DNA from: Apostichopus japonicus
Lineage: Eukaryota; Echinodermata; Holothuroidea; Aspidochirotida; Stichopodidae
DNA length: 64,000 bases
Direction of reading: 5' to 3'
Assembly: GCF_037975245.1 (NCBI RefSeq)
Contig: NC_092583.1
Coordinates: forward strand, 16,700,764 to 16,764,763
The position numbers and the translations under genes were made by a program. Below the pieces are notes generated by a model. That model had not been told where the DNA came from. It made no database searches and worked only from the letters and a program-made list of their open reading frames with translations. Positions 42,001-47,400 of this stretch are shown here, one piece after another. Position 1 is the first letter of the stretch; each line of letters opens with the position of its first letter.

Positions 42001-42399
42001 CGTCCCAGATGTAACATGGACCAGATACAAGATGTTGTGTCTATCGAGGCCAGGGACTTCCTCAAGAAAATCTTCATCCGAGATCCAAGGTCAGAATTCA
42101 CCTATAAAAGTAAAAAAAATAGAATTTGAAAGCAAAATAATTTGAGATACCTTAATATAAACATGCTTATATGATGGATGTACATAGTGAATAAGCTCAA
42201 AATAATTATGTATTTTTCTTCTTACAGTCAGAGAATGACAGTTGGCGAATGTTTTGATCATCCATGGCTTCACTGTAGCCCTGAAATGATCGGAAAACGA
42301 TCACGAGCACGTCTCATCAGTCGCAGACTTCGAAAGTACCGAAACGACTACCGCGCAAGGATTGTTTCCACACAAACCAGTCACAATATCTTTATATAA
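1..42399 (+). CDS. SPEG: SPEG/obscurin-family giant muscle kinase, C-terminal part (17 exons, 5' incomplete)
   Basis: This is the 3' portion of a striated-muscle giant kinase. Joined exons are 1-25, 505-592, 2758-2958, 6136-6274, 8168-8367, 12028-12180, 24797-24842, 26470-26550, 30523-(32517), 36398-36685, 38312-38443, 39119-39283, 40363-40567, 41101-41570, 41729-41804, 41940-42089 and 42228-42399. They give kinase 1, an MLCK-like tail, a roughly 500-660 residue acidic linker, Ig, FN3, a short acidic linker, kinase 2 and a stop. This order (kinase-Ig-FN3-kinase) is that of vertebrate SPEG and of obscurin/Unc-89. Kinase 2 phrases such as RGRFAVV, EFMSPE, TDIW and LSG..PF resemble SPEG most. 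In vertebrates SPEG acts at the sarcomere and the sarcoplasmic-reticulum junction. Splice phases agree at every junction except the donor leaving the long linker exon, which is ambiguous. The gene begins left of the window. Family membership is secure; SPEG rather than obscurin is inferred from remembered vertebrate sequence. Confidence 0.9.
505..592 (+). CDS. SPEG: SPEG exon, start of kinase 1
   Basis: The acceptor ttattccag precedes it and the donor is ggcag|gtatgg. It encodes VNIEPIRRF, then DDYEILEELGR, which is the first strand of the kinase fold and the start of the glycine-rich loop. It enters in phase 1 and leaves in phase 2, and the loop is completed by the next exon (R-G-A-Y-G). Confidence 0.88.
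593..2757 (+). other. SPEG intron (kinase 1)
   Basis: Apart from the SINE-like stretch at 740-905, no gene or recognisable element was seen. Confidence 0.7.
740..905 (-). mobile_element. SINE-like dispersed repeat, copy A
   Basis: Shares a long imperfect match with 39920-40085: both run from gagcaaagaaat, through gttggtggc(g/a)atcc and tataga/catagaaat, to gccgcagtacctt/gccacagtacctt. Read on the minus strand, the better copy contains a tRNA-like stretch, so this is probably a degenerate tRNA-derived SINE. Confidence 0.55.
2758..2958 (+). CDS. SPEG: SPEG exon, kinase 1 N-lobe
   Basis: Encodes GAYGIVHRAKGK, completing the Gly loop G-R-G-A-Y-G. It carries the AAKFI motif with the ATP-binding Lys, and VRNEIKIM with the helix-C Glu that pairs with it. 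It ends at AMEL, the gatekeeper/hinge strand. The acceptor follows a long pyrimidine tract (ctttctttttgttctaatcttcag) and the donor is GAATT|gtatcc. Confidence 0.92.
2959..6135 (+). other. SPEG intron (kinase 1)
   Basis: Nothing recognisable beyond short homopolymer runs, for example a G10 tract near 4202. The ATG-started ORFs here are short and unlike any family I know. Confidence 0.6.
6136..6274 (+). CDS. SPEG: SPEG exon, kinase 1 hinge to catalytic loop
   Basis: Encodes VTGGELFERI (hinge and helix D, as in MLCK-like kinases) through HLDLK, the start of the catalytic loop (HRD replaced by HLD, as in SPEG, obscurin and MLCK). It ends in phase 0 at CTCAAG|gtgagt, an excellent donor. Confidence 0.93.
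6398..6500 (+). mobile_element. tRNA-derived SINE remnant
   Basis: Starts gggattcatagctcagttgg, an RNA polymerase III A box in tRNA-like context, and has a degenerate B-box-like accagtttgaata about 50 bases later. It does not fold as a functional tRNA on inspection, so a SINE remnant is the better call. Confidence 0.5.
7017..7690. repeat. Minisatellite, ~30-35 bp imperfect units
   Basis: About 18 units of the form (gagtatgagtactag)(tagaattctccttggtat), with variants carrying aaaagaattcttgtttgta. It lies in the SPEG intron after the catalytic-loop exon. The core cttggtatgagtatgag is close to the core of the large array at 53731-54800. Confidence 0.9.
8168..8367 (+). CDS. SPEG: SPEG exon, kinase 1 catalytic loop to helix F
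   Basis: Begins with PENILL, so the complete catalytic loop across the junction is HLDLKPENILL. It continues with the Mg-binding DFGLAR, the activation segment and the P+1/APE element GTPEFVAPEVV, then SDVWSIGVIAYIL. All catalytic residues of an active kinase are present. Confidence 0.94.
9456..10184. mobile_element. Non-autonomous hAT-like DNA transposon
   Basis: 729 bp bounded by inverted ends CAGGGATGTAAGT (9456) and ACTTACATCCCTG (ending 10184), flanked by the direct repeat cattgac (9449-9455 and 10185-10191). CAGGGATG is a hAT-type terminus and 7-8 bp target duplications fit. Inside are short tandem duplications: a ccggatttttacggaaatccgg palindrome near 9475-9545, and two copies of a ~75 bp unit near 9980 and 10055. 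No transposase ORF. Confidence 0.75.
11643..11740 (+). repeat. Single arm of dispersed palindromic element
   Basis: Matches one arm of the hairpin at 57560-57735 (gtaaaagtaagtgggcctga... cctagcaggatctt... ggctgaatgacaagtaacag). Only one arm is present here. Confidence 0.7.
12028..12180 (+). CDS. SPEG: SPEG exon, kinase 1 C-lobe
   Basis: Encodes LSGCSPFMGEDD... through EEAKDFIAKVLVVE, the helix G-H region of the kinase C-lobe. The acceptor is ttctttttcag and the donor is GTAGA|gtaagt. A 12.6 kb intron follows, the longest in the window. Confidence 0.93.
12338..12442 (+). mobile_element. 5'-truncated SINE with (atac)n tail
   Basis: From gtcagcttgcagctttgataagcc through cttcgcgagttcctgcttgcaggaggatctaat to a (atac)n tail. 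It is the reverse complement of 19950-20075, where the same 3' part follows a tRNA-like head. Here the head is missing. Confidence 0.75.
12607..12684 (+). repeat. Direct repeat, left copy
   Basis: About 78 bp, gtgggatgtgggt... gttgttaaatttaagcc... gaggaggtggatctt, repeated in the same orientation at 14954-15032. The two copies bracket about 2.3 kb. Confidence 0.7.
14293..14450 (-). repeat. Dispersed repeat body, headless copy
   Basis: Shares ataatcagcagttattttta, gaccacaaatgt.ggaga and gtggcttccaa with 46915-47060. It appears to be the 3' part of the tRNA-derived SINE at 46905-47200, without its head. Confidence 0.65.
14954..15032 (+). repeat. Direct repeat, right copy
   Basis: Matches 12607-12684 at about 85 percent by eye. 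No obvious primer-binding site or polypurine tract is next to either copy, so an LTR interpretation is not well supported. Confidence 0.7.
15505..15845 (+). repeat. ~350 bp dispersed repeat, plus copy
   Basis: Near-complete inverted match to 33230-33602, sharing gcattgaagactcgccccaaacc, aaaaagttaactttc, gtgggtattgaccg and ggatcgatggtggtg. An ORF that starts inside it at 15736 is probably not a gene. Class not identified. Confidence 0.8.
16015..16460. repeat. 31-32 bp minisatellite
   Basis: About 13 units of cattttggatatg(c)agaatagatactatagt with point and length variants, in the 12.6 kb SPEG intron. Confidence 0.9.
18275..18348 (+). repeat. Solo unit related to the 44860-45390 minisatellite
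   Basis: Runs actgatagtatgagcagtatgaatattc... tgttcatactatcag, the same layout as one unit of the array in PDE12 intron 5 (actgacagtatgaacagtatgaatatcc... tgttcatactatcac). The ends form an inverted repeat. Confidence 0.6.
19950..20210 (-). mobile_element. Full-length tRNA-derived SINE
   Basis: On the minus strand it starts ggagtgttagctcagtggtt (A box), then has ccagttcgagtca (B box, rc of ~20149-20161), a ~100 bp body, and a 3' part with cttgcaggaggatctaat followed by a short (tatg/atac)n tail. A boxes, B boxes and a simple-repeat tail are SINE hallmarks. Confidence 0.85.
21030..21332. mobile_element. 303 bp hAT-like MITE
   Basis: The ends CAGGCGGGTAGC (21030) and GCTACGCACCTG (ending 21332) are imperfect inverted repeats. 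The flanks ccttaatt (21022-21029) and cctttatt (21333-21340) match at 7 of 8 positions, an 8 bp target-site duplication typical of hAT insertions. No ORF of note. Confidence 0.75.
22128..22323 (+). other. Death-domain-like ORF fragment in SPEG intron
   Basis: An open frame without a start ATG encodes LAWELLAVPGTFDYVLNEF..., KLEDHTALASHLGVRDYQQL and PSNEGIGKLLW. The D-[x]-x-ALA-x-x-LG pattern followed by a polar helix and LL.W resembles helices of death domains (MyD88/IRAK/NF-kB type). It has a possible acceptor (tattagtcag at 22127) and donor (CTTTG|gtaatt at 22320). It could be an exon of a nested gene, a pseudogene or chance. Not certain. Confidence 0.3.
24797..24842 (+). CDS. SPEG: SPEG 46-nt exon, end of kinase 1
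   Basis: Only 46 bases long, encoding ERYTLKQCLEHPWLK, the last helix of the kinase with its conserved HPWL. Phase 2 in and phase 0 out fit both neighbours exactly. The acceptor is cttttggcag and the donor is TGAAG|gtaagt. Confidence 0.92.
24843..26469 (+). other. SPEG intron
   Basis: No gene, element or tandem array recognised. Confidence 0.6.
26470..26550 (+). CDS. SPEG: SPEG exon, kinase 1 regulatory tail
   Basis: 27 codons, phase 0 at both ends, encoding ...ISTERLKNFNSRRKWR. The ISTERLK..L/F..RR.W pattern follows kinase 1 directly in SPEG, and in MLCK the RRKW element opens the calmodulin-binding autoinhibitory segment. Here the basic helix continues into the next exon (KALNAVKSMMRLRRLSS). 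Confidence 0.9.
26551..30522 (+). other. SPEG intron
   Basis: No gene recognised. Simple features only: (ttaa)n at about 26818-26840 and G-rich tracts near 28569-28583 and 29452-29466. Confidence 0.6.
30523..32517 (+). CDS. SPEG: SPEG long linker exon with its own stop; possible alternative terminal exon
   Basis: The acceptor is tggtcctctcag at 30522. It opens with KALNAVKSMMRLRRLSS, completing the MLCK-like basic helix, followed by about 640 mostly low-complexity acidic and Ser-rich residues. Such a disordered linker separates kinase 1 from the Ig domain in SPEG. The frame stays open to a TGA at 32515-32517. The last ~20 residues (from FYLSLLFG to FFAFS) are strongly hydrophobic and look like a C-terminal membrane anchor. 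An AATAAA lies at 32834-32839. For the long isoform a phase-1 donor inside this exon must join 36398. Candidates are after 31165, 31426 and 32077 (CAAG|gtcggt); a strong-looking gtaagc after 31032 is in phase 0 and does not fit. Coding status is very likely, but the 3' boundary is undecided. Confidence 0.85.
   Translation, partial: KALNAVKSMMRLRRLSSLIRKEEEEKRQEEEAAEGTAADGGDSGMASPSTSEPRTPTTPRLEPLVEEETEELEEQVPASMDINHNEVMENNLSEECSSESTKKENHIQEDVVENHQSEKRMKKDLSNEKERSFDESSSGTERSVCNACLHEAVMNQTSERQVSTHQCDVVVSMACFCSEPFNDAWIGDFMEVLDSKKRTKDCLTQQLISDHVLSGKLDEFGVWAENHSFIFEKVLDPCIPIEEPVTSFMMSYSEFCEPGLGGPPTEEEHHESGEITAIHGEVNESNQIEDNHSGSWQSDSNGNCLPGVDRIDLDNSQAKTNEDTNGDIVEKCVSLDDVDKVSDPGKDNANKRSGFLNNSADEAWLPSPVDGFLPSPEGDGELAFKGSNQDDRSLQSKGSDTSAEQGNLLQKNGVKSEKSSDKTSKGKEKVPKRGQMSEKSLRRKSGVVQKPKLQGIIEKSLEGEEVELQDGEIFKSKEFQEDKTPSTKSKDTRRMSNQSILSEDSVDLSDLDFEDTHQGRSDILAFDHSRMEAKAAVRSLGEKPVMPKVMPPKMANLAQMMLKMSKEKKTTGKDSSKGNTRLFPPTSLRGMDPPSPIKKSSTSRVPFIIKRSTSLFGDETDKRLHFSRFDKYFLLLFTSKVVRFYLSLLFGLALGVIINFFAFS
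32834..32839 (+). terminator. Poly(A) signal candidate for a short SPEG isoform
   Basis: AATAAA about 320 bases after the stop at 32517, on the same strand. The hexamer is common by chance in AT-rich DNA, so it only supports, and does not prove, an alternative 3' end. Confidence 0.35.
33230..33602 (-). repeat. ~350 bp dispersed repeat, minus copy
   Basis: Reverse complement of the copy at 15505-15845 with scattered differences. It extends slightly further at its 3' side (ctcgcgaggtcgatcatgg on the minus strand). Confidence 0.8.
35051..35086. promoter_or_regulatory. E-box cluster
   Basis: Within 36 bases lie CATATG, TCACATGAC (35066-35074) and the palindrome GTCACATGAC (35077-35086). These are CANNTG sites; the flanks of the last two fit bHLH-zip (USF/MITF type) binding. 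It lies in the intron upstream of the Ig exon. Function is inferred only. Confidence 0.3.
36398..36685 (+). CDS. SPEG: SPEG exon, Ig (I-set) domain
   Basis: A single exon with phase 1 at both ends, the usual arrangement of an Ig domain. It encodes DGQPVFVVPLED..., LLLSCEF (first Cys), PKITWYRGG (core Trp), and GGDFCCVAENSKG (second Cys in the C-x-A-x-N pattern). It lies between the linker and FN3, as in SPEG. Acceptor tctttccag; donor GCTG|gtaagt. Confidence 0.93.
36686..38311 (+). other. SPEG intron between Ig and FN3 exons
   Basis: No gene recognised. A C-rich tract lies near 36990-37008 and a (ta)n run near 37650. Confidence 0.6.
38312..38443 (+). CDS. SPEG: SPEG exon, first half of FN3 domain
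   Basis: Encodes EEPDVPSRPKVALVSSKEAF, LTWKTDQQPGKPDISGYTLLFKEYG. The PxxP start, core Trp and GYxLxxKE strand are typical of FN3. It ends in phase 1 at GTATG|gtaaga. Imperfect copies of its last ~40 bases plus the donor are repeated about nine more times in the following intron. Confidence 0.93.
38404..38990. repeat. Exon/donor-derived minisatellite, 59-66 bp units
   Basis: Ten units start at 38404, 38470, 38534, 38600, 38664, 38730, 38796, 38856, 38922 and 38981. The first unit is the last 40 bases of the FN3 exon plus its intron start. Units keep cctgacatca(g/c)tggtta...ttcaaag.gtatggtaagaatg, so most carry a copy of the 5' splice site. The first five alternate two subtypes (66 then 64 bp), which suggests duplication of a dimer. 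Confidence 0.9.
39119..39283 (+). CDS. SPEG: SPEG exon, second half of FN3 domain
   Basis: Encodes GEEIWQTYQSEVRDTCVHITN, LKPNTEYRFRAASITQYGKG and LSKPSILVKT. The LxPxTxYxFRAxA core and closing strand complete the FN3 fold. Phase 1 at both ends; donor GATG|gtaagc. Confidence 0.93.
39393..39442 (+). repeat. LINE/SINE 3'-tail-like fragment
   Basis: gtaaagcgctttgag... gcgctatataaatat, resembling the tails at 55885-55950 and 63049-63115. Tails like this are common at the 3' ends of some LINE/SINE families. Confidence 0.5.
39920..40085 (-). mobile_element. tRNA-derived SINE, copy B
   Basis: The minus strand reads gatagcctagttggtatagg... gcttgtaaccc... ctggttggaatccc, with A- and B-box-like blocks and a Thr-tRNA-like anticodon region. 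The flanks match 740-905. Confidence 0.65.
40200..40300 (+). mobile_element. tRNA-derived SINE fragment, opposite orientation
   Basis: ggataggtccgttggttgag... gcttgtaaacca... tagttggaatcccattcta, the same tRNA-like core as the neighbouring minus-strand copy but facing the other way. It is also similar to 50570-50640. Confidence 0.55.
40363..40567 (+). CDS. SPEG: SPEG exon, acidic linker and start of kinase 2
   Basis: Encodes GSPALSSEMVKTHRVSHTRM..., an acidic run SDIDEEEDEDLIINDL, then KYYDFLAEIDR, the first strand of kinase 2 (vertebrate SPEG also has Y-x-FLEE just before its RGRF loop). To stay in frame with the next exon it must end in phase 2 at GACAG, where the intron begins with gc rather than gt (GACAG|gcaggt). 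Confidence 0.85.
41101..41570 (+). CDS. SPEG: SPEG exon, kinase 2 core
   Basis: This 470-base exon holds most of kinase 2: RGRFAVVKK (loop with only the middle Gly), YAAKI (ATP Lys), EEHCLLSELKH (helix C), the catalytic loop YLDLRHDNLMI in place of HRDLKPEN, and DFGAAR. It ends at EFM with donor ATGT|gtgagt. Compared with kinase 1 it has lost the first and third Gly of the loop and the catalytic-loop Lys (Arg instead), so activity may be altered. Confidence 0.93.
41729..41804 (+). CDS. SPEG: SPEG exon, kinase 2 APE region
   Basis: Encodes SPEVVEGSPVEF, GTDIWSLGVILFTW. SPE replaces APE, and DIW is the helix F Asp motif. Phase 1 in, phase 2 out; donor ACCTG|gtaagt. Confidence 0.92.
41940..42089 (+). 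CDS. SPEG: SPEG exon, kinase 2 C-lobe
   Basis: Encodes LSGTAPFLAKSEEKTLFNIT... to IEARDFLKKIFIRDP. LSG..PF and the helix H pattern match vertebrate SPEG kinase 2. Donor CCAAG|gtcaga. Confidence 0.92.
42228..42399 (+). CDS. SPEG: SPEG last exon, end of kinase 2 and C-terminus
   Basis: Encodes SQRMTVGECFDHPWL (last kinase helix with HPWL), then a basic tail rich in Arg (RSRARLISRRLRKY) ending in HNIFI and TAA. A basic, Arg-rich C-terminus also ends vertebrate SPEG. Confidence 0.93.
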
Positions 42400-42726
42400 G
42401 CATTTTCAATTCACGACATGGATGTTTATTTAGGCTGCAGTTGATGTAACCAAATCACTTGGGTTTATATTACTGTTCTACTGCTGCTACCAGAAATTTC
42501 AGGCAACTTGTGTTACATACAGTGTTTTCCCACTGCTGTAACCACTTTCCATTAAGTTGGAATTGCAAAATGTTACTGGAATTACAACTGAAGTCCTTTT
42601 ACAGGAATGAAAAGAAATTGCTTCAGCCAGATTAAAGCTTGGAAGAAGGCAAAACTGATTATTCAAATGATGTACAGAATAATTCCTGCTTTGATTTGCA
42701 GAGCTTGGGCAGTTGCTACAATTTGC

Positions 42727-42810
42727 AATAAACCTTGTATTTCTAGATCAATGTCATTGTAACCAAAAGTTAGATTGATTAACAATAATTAGTGGAAATA
42801 CGCAAATAAA
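42727..42810 (+). terminator. Poly(A) signal candidates for SPEG
   Basis: AATAAA at 42727-42732 and again at 42805-42810, 330-410 bases after the stop codon. Either could end the long transcript. Confidence 0.45.
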
Positions 42811-43707
42811 TACAATACAGTAGTGTTCATTGTTTATGTATAATATGATGAAAGTGATGCTTTTAGTTCATTTATGTATAGGTATTTAATTCTTTGGGTT
42901 ATGTAGTTATTTTCTCTTAATAATAGGTGCCTTATCGATAAAATTCTATACCTTTTTTCTATTTTCATGGTAGACAGATTATGACAAGGTTTCTACAAAA
43001 GAACATGTAGTACTGTCAACTGACTGAATATAAAAATATGCATATTGCAATTTGATAGTGGCAAGAAAAAAATGTTACTGAAACCAAATGAAAAATTGAA
43101 GTGAAAAGTGTGTTTGTGCCAAATATAAAAATACTTGCACTTATTGCAGGTACCTTACCCTAAAACTTGAAGTGAAATATGAACAAGTTTAGCCCCTGTT
43201 TTGAAACTATTGTGCCCAAGATGTTTGGTTATAAAAACTTAAAATAATGGTGACTTGTATGAGAAATGGTAGGGTCAGTAACAATATTGGCAGGTAGTTA
43301 GATTTAGCATTTGTAATGTCATATTTCCAAATATGGTGTTCTGTAACCTTTCAAAATTGGCACACAAGTGTTCAGTCGATTTGTATCACATTTGACATTT
43401 AAATCTATTATTACCCGTCAATGTAATTTGCACATTGACGGACAAGTGACAAATAAATCAGAGTCCATACCCTACAAGACTTACCTTTGCTTGTGTTTTT
43501 AATTCAAGGTAGCCTTTCTAGCAAGCAACAAATATGACACTAAGTAAAGATGAATATATATTAAAGGAGACACAAAAATCCAACCATCGTCTTTAGCTGA
43601 TATGACAGAGATCTTTGTGATACAAGCTAAAACATCTTCTGCTCGGAAGTTGGTGTTGGAGTTGCCCTTTCGTTAATCTGTGATGTTACATTACAATCTG
43701 AAACCTT

Positions 43708-43713
43708 TTTATT
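43708..43713 (-). terminator. Poly(A) signal candidate for PDE12
   Basis: AATAAA on the minus strand, about 470 bases after the PDE12 stop. Confidence 0.4.
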
Positions 43714-44178
43714 TTGACACTGAAACAATCAGCATTTGTTAAACCCATCTCCAGTACATTTAAAACACATTTTTCGTAACTGGTTTGAGCAGTCCATGAC
43801 AGTTGTCTCTATAACATATATAAATTATTATGGTTGGGTTGTTTCTAAACGTAAAAAAGTTGGTTGAGCTTATGCAAAACACCACAAAATCCACTTTCTC
43901 AATCTGTTGTATGTAAGAGTCAATTGCTAATAAATATCAAAACTCTGCCTCCACCTATTACACTCTGATATCAGACACACTTACTTTCATATGACTTGGA
44001 GCTATCCCTGTCCAGACTTACTACAAGCTGTTTGTGCCTTTATGGACACAACGAAAAGTTATTTAGACCTAATACAAAGCAAGGCTCAAGTAACTTGAGT
44101 AAATATGCTGAGACATTCTATATTTAATTCTATTCTATATTTAATTCTAACCTGCTGAAGGTTTCTCTTCCATGGTTC

Positions 44179-44441
44179 TTACAACCATTTTAAATCGCAC
44201 ACCAAAGGTAGGTGATCAGAGGGAAAGACTTCGTTCGGTAAGGCTGATAACCTTGTGACTTCCTCGTGTGAAGGCATTGGAACAACCCGTTCCACTCCAA
44301 TGGTATCATGACTGTAAGTTACATGGTCTATGGTCTCCATAAATGCTGGGACATAATTGGTGTATGGGATGTCTGGACAAACTGATTTTAGCTTCAGTTG
44401 GTGGCTCAGCTGAATGCCTCCACAGAACTCTTCCTTTCCAC
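44179..44441 (-). CDS. PDE12: PDE12 exon 7 and stop
   Basis: Encodes GKEEFCGGIQLSHQLKLKSV..., YTNYVPAFMETIDHV, VVPMPSHEEVT and finally SDHLPLVCDLKWL with TAA. The SDH motif carries the catalytic His. Confidence 0.95.
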
Positions 44442-47400
44442 CTGACAAATATAATAATAATTGAACGTTGAACAGTCCAGAATAGAATTACAATACAAGT
44501 AAAGCAGTGAACATCTACAAGAGTAATGTAATGCATTCTGACATTAAAGGATCACTTCAGGAACACTTATTTTTTGTACGTTGTAGACAGTTGAAAAACA
44601 CTGCTGCAATTAACCTACCTGTGTACCAGTGCACAGAGTTAGCTGGAACATGGCCAGATGAAATAAGCTGATAGGCCCCACTCTTAGGACTGCTGTTTAG
44701 GTCTCCTAAAAAGAGTACCGACACGGTACCACCAGAATCCTTCAATAAAGAATAAAGCATAATTTATTGGTGCACTTTAAAAACAATGCAAATGCACTTC
44801 CAGAAGATAGTGTATATAAGTTTGTAAGCAATTCAGGCTCTGTCCATAAGATACAGGTCAGAGCTCTCCATACTGTCAGTTGTACTGACAGTATGAACAG
44901 TATGAATATCCTGTTTCTATTAGATAATGGCTCAGAACTGTTCATACTATCACTGACAGTATGAATATCCTGTTTCTCTTAGATAAAGCTTCAAAACTGT
45001 TCACACTGTCACTGACAAATATCCTGTTTCTCTTAGATAAGGGTTCAGAACTGGTCATACTGTCAGTTGTACTGACAGTATGAACAGTATGAATATCCTG
45101 TTTCTCTTAGATAAAGGTTCAGAACTGTTCATACTTTTACTGAGAGTATGAATATCCCGTTTCTACTAGATAAAGGCTCAGAACTGGTCATACTATCACT
45201 GACAGTATGAACATCCTGTTTTTATTAGATAAAGGTTCAGAACTGTTTATACTTTTACTGACAGTATGAATATCCTGTTTCTACTAGATAAAGGCTCAGA
45301 ACTGGTCATACTATCACTGACAGTATGAAGAGAATGAAAATCCTGTTTCTTTTAGACAAAGGTTCAAAACTGTTCATACTGTCTCTAGAAGTTCTTCAAA
45401 CGATATGGAGTTGTAATAACATTAAAAAAATTCCAGACTGATTAAAATCGTCTAAGTTATCATCAAAAGTATATCTTAACAAAGCAACAAAAATTACCTT
45501 CACTCTGATCAATTTTCATTTCAAAAATAAGGTGAAAAAAAAATTTCCAAGAAAAAAGTGTGATTTGCTGATTAGAACCAGTGTGTCCTGGAACACAAAG
45601 TTCTTTGAATCAAAATGGTGAAAAACCTACAATACTTCATTTTGATTTTTACTAAATATGCACTGTAACACAAAGAATTACTATAACTAATAAAAACATC
45701 CGTGTCTTACTATTAGGTACAGTTAATTACCACTGGTCTATGCCTTTGCTCACTCACCTTGTGTTGGTAAATCTTGATTAATTGTTGTATATGATGCAAT
45801 ATGAGCAATGTCTGCACCATTCTCACATGATTCGCATTTGGACGAAAGTAAAGATGTGTGTTTGCCACAATTAACTTCTTGCCTGGATTCCATTTATCAT
45901 GTAACATGGCAACCTGCAACCAGAAATTGAAGAGGCTTAGTGATTCCTTCAGCATTTTATATGCAAAAATTGTTCTTGTACTTGAGTTCATTCCAGCTTA
46001 CCATTTGAATTATTGCTATTACAAGGTTTTCAAATTTGACCAATGGTGACTTCCAATGAACTTTGAATTTCATGTAAATCAAAACATACCAATTAAGTAG
46101 TTTTGGAGTAATTGTTCACAAGGTTTCCTGAATTTGTTGACCTTTGCCCTCTGCAGAAAACAAGGATTCTCGTACTCAATATGGTGTATCCAGATACCAA
46201 GTATGAAATAAATCGAAGCTTTACCTTTTGAGTTCACAAGGCATAACACATACCTTTGGTGTTACTTTACAAGGTTTTCAAAATTTGACCAAAGGTGACC
46301 TCCTATGACCTCTGACCTCCGTGAAAAACAAGGTTTTTGCACTCACTAGGTTGTATCCATGTAATGAGTTCGAAGTTCATCCAACCTTGCATTTTAAGTA
46401 ATGGAGTTAACAAAGTTTTCAGATTTGCCTAGGCTTATGGGCCCATCTGGGCCACAGGCTCACCTGGGCTATGGACATGCCTACTGTATGCCATAGACTC
46501 ACCAGGGATATGAATTCACCTGCTCTATGGACACACATATGCCATGGTCTCACCTGAGCTGTGGACACACCTATGCCATGGATTCACCAGGGATATGGAC
46601 TCACCTGAGCTATGGTAGTTCTACTTAATATATTTTCTAGGAAACTCTGTGATCTTGATAATGAATTCAGAAGGTCTGCATTATCAGGATCCTCCTTCAA
46701 TCTGTCACCTAGAACAATATCATGTTGACCAAGTAATCTGACAAAAGAAAACAAACAAAGGGCTTTTTATCACTCTGAGTTGACTACTCATAAATTCTAT
46801 TTTTTTTCTATCATTTGTTTAGAGAACCTCACACTTACCTAAAGTTCTCAATCAATTAGCTGCAATAAATTTATCAAAACTACTAAAAGTTATCTCCCAT
46901 CATTTTATAATAATCAGCAGTTATTTTTACTACGAATAAGAGACCACAAATGTAGGAGAAACCCGGAAGGGCTCATGGATTCCAACTAACACATCGAGTG
47001 GCTTCCAAGTTCCAATTCAACGTTTTAACTCAATTTGGAATCTTTTCAGTTTAGAAAGTTATTTCAGATTGGAAAACTGTAGATTGCTCTTGGAAGAAAA
47101 AACCCACCTTACTATAGGTTATCGAACCCGGAACTTCCAGATTGCTAAGCCTCATTGCTTCAAATGCCACAACTTTATCCACTCAGCCACAGCACCCTAT
47201 TTCTTATTTACAGGGGTTGATACTTTGTTTTGGAGTGGGAGGAGGGGGTAAATAATTTTCAAAAGTCAAATTAGTCTTCAGTAGAATTTTACTACACAAA
47301 ACACTTTGAATTCAGTAGAAACACATTACATTGCAGTACTTGAAAATGGTACACCAAAAAGCTCCTGAAATGCACAAATTGTAAACTATATGAATCAGAA

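Larger units (their letters stand above)
42400..44178. other. Convergent 3' ends of SPEG and PDE12
   Basis: No coding sequence seen. The stretch holds the 3' UTRs of two genes running toward each other. PDE12's nearest clear AATAAA on the minus strand is at 43708-43713, so the two transcripts probably end within about 1 kb of each other. Confidence 0.6.

Noticed and set aside
47110-47200. Functional tRNA-Leu gene
   Set aside because: Stem pairing is poor and it is joined to a repeated body found elsewhere, so a SINE is more likely.
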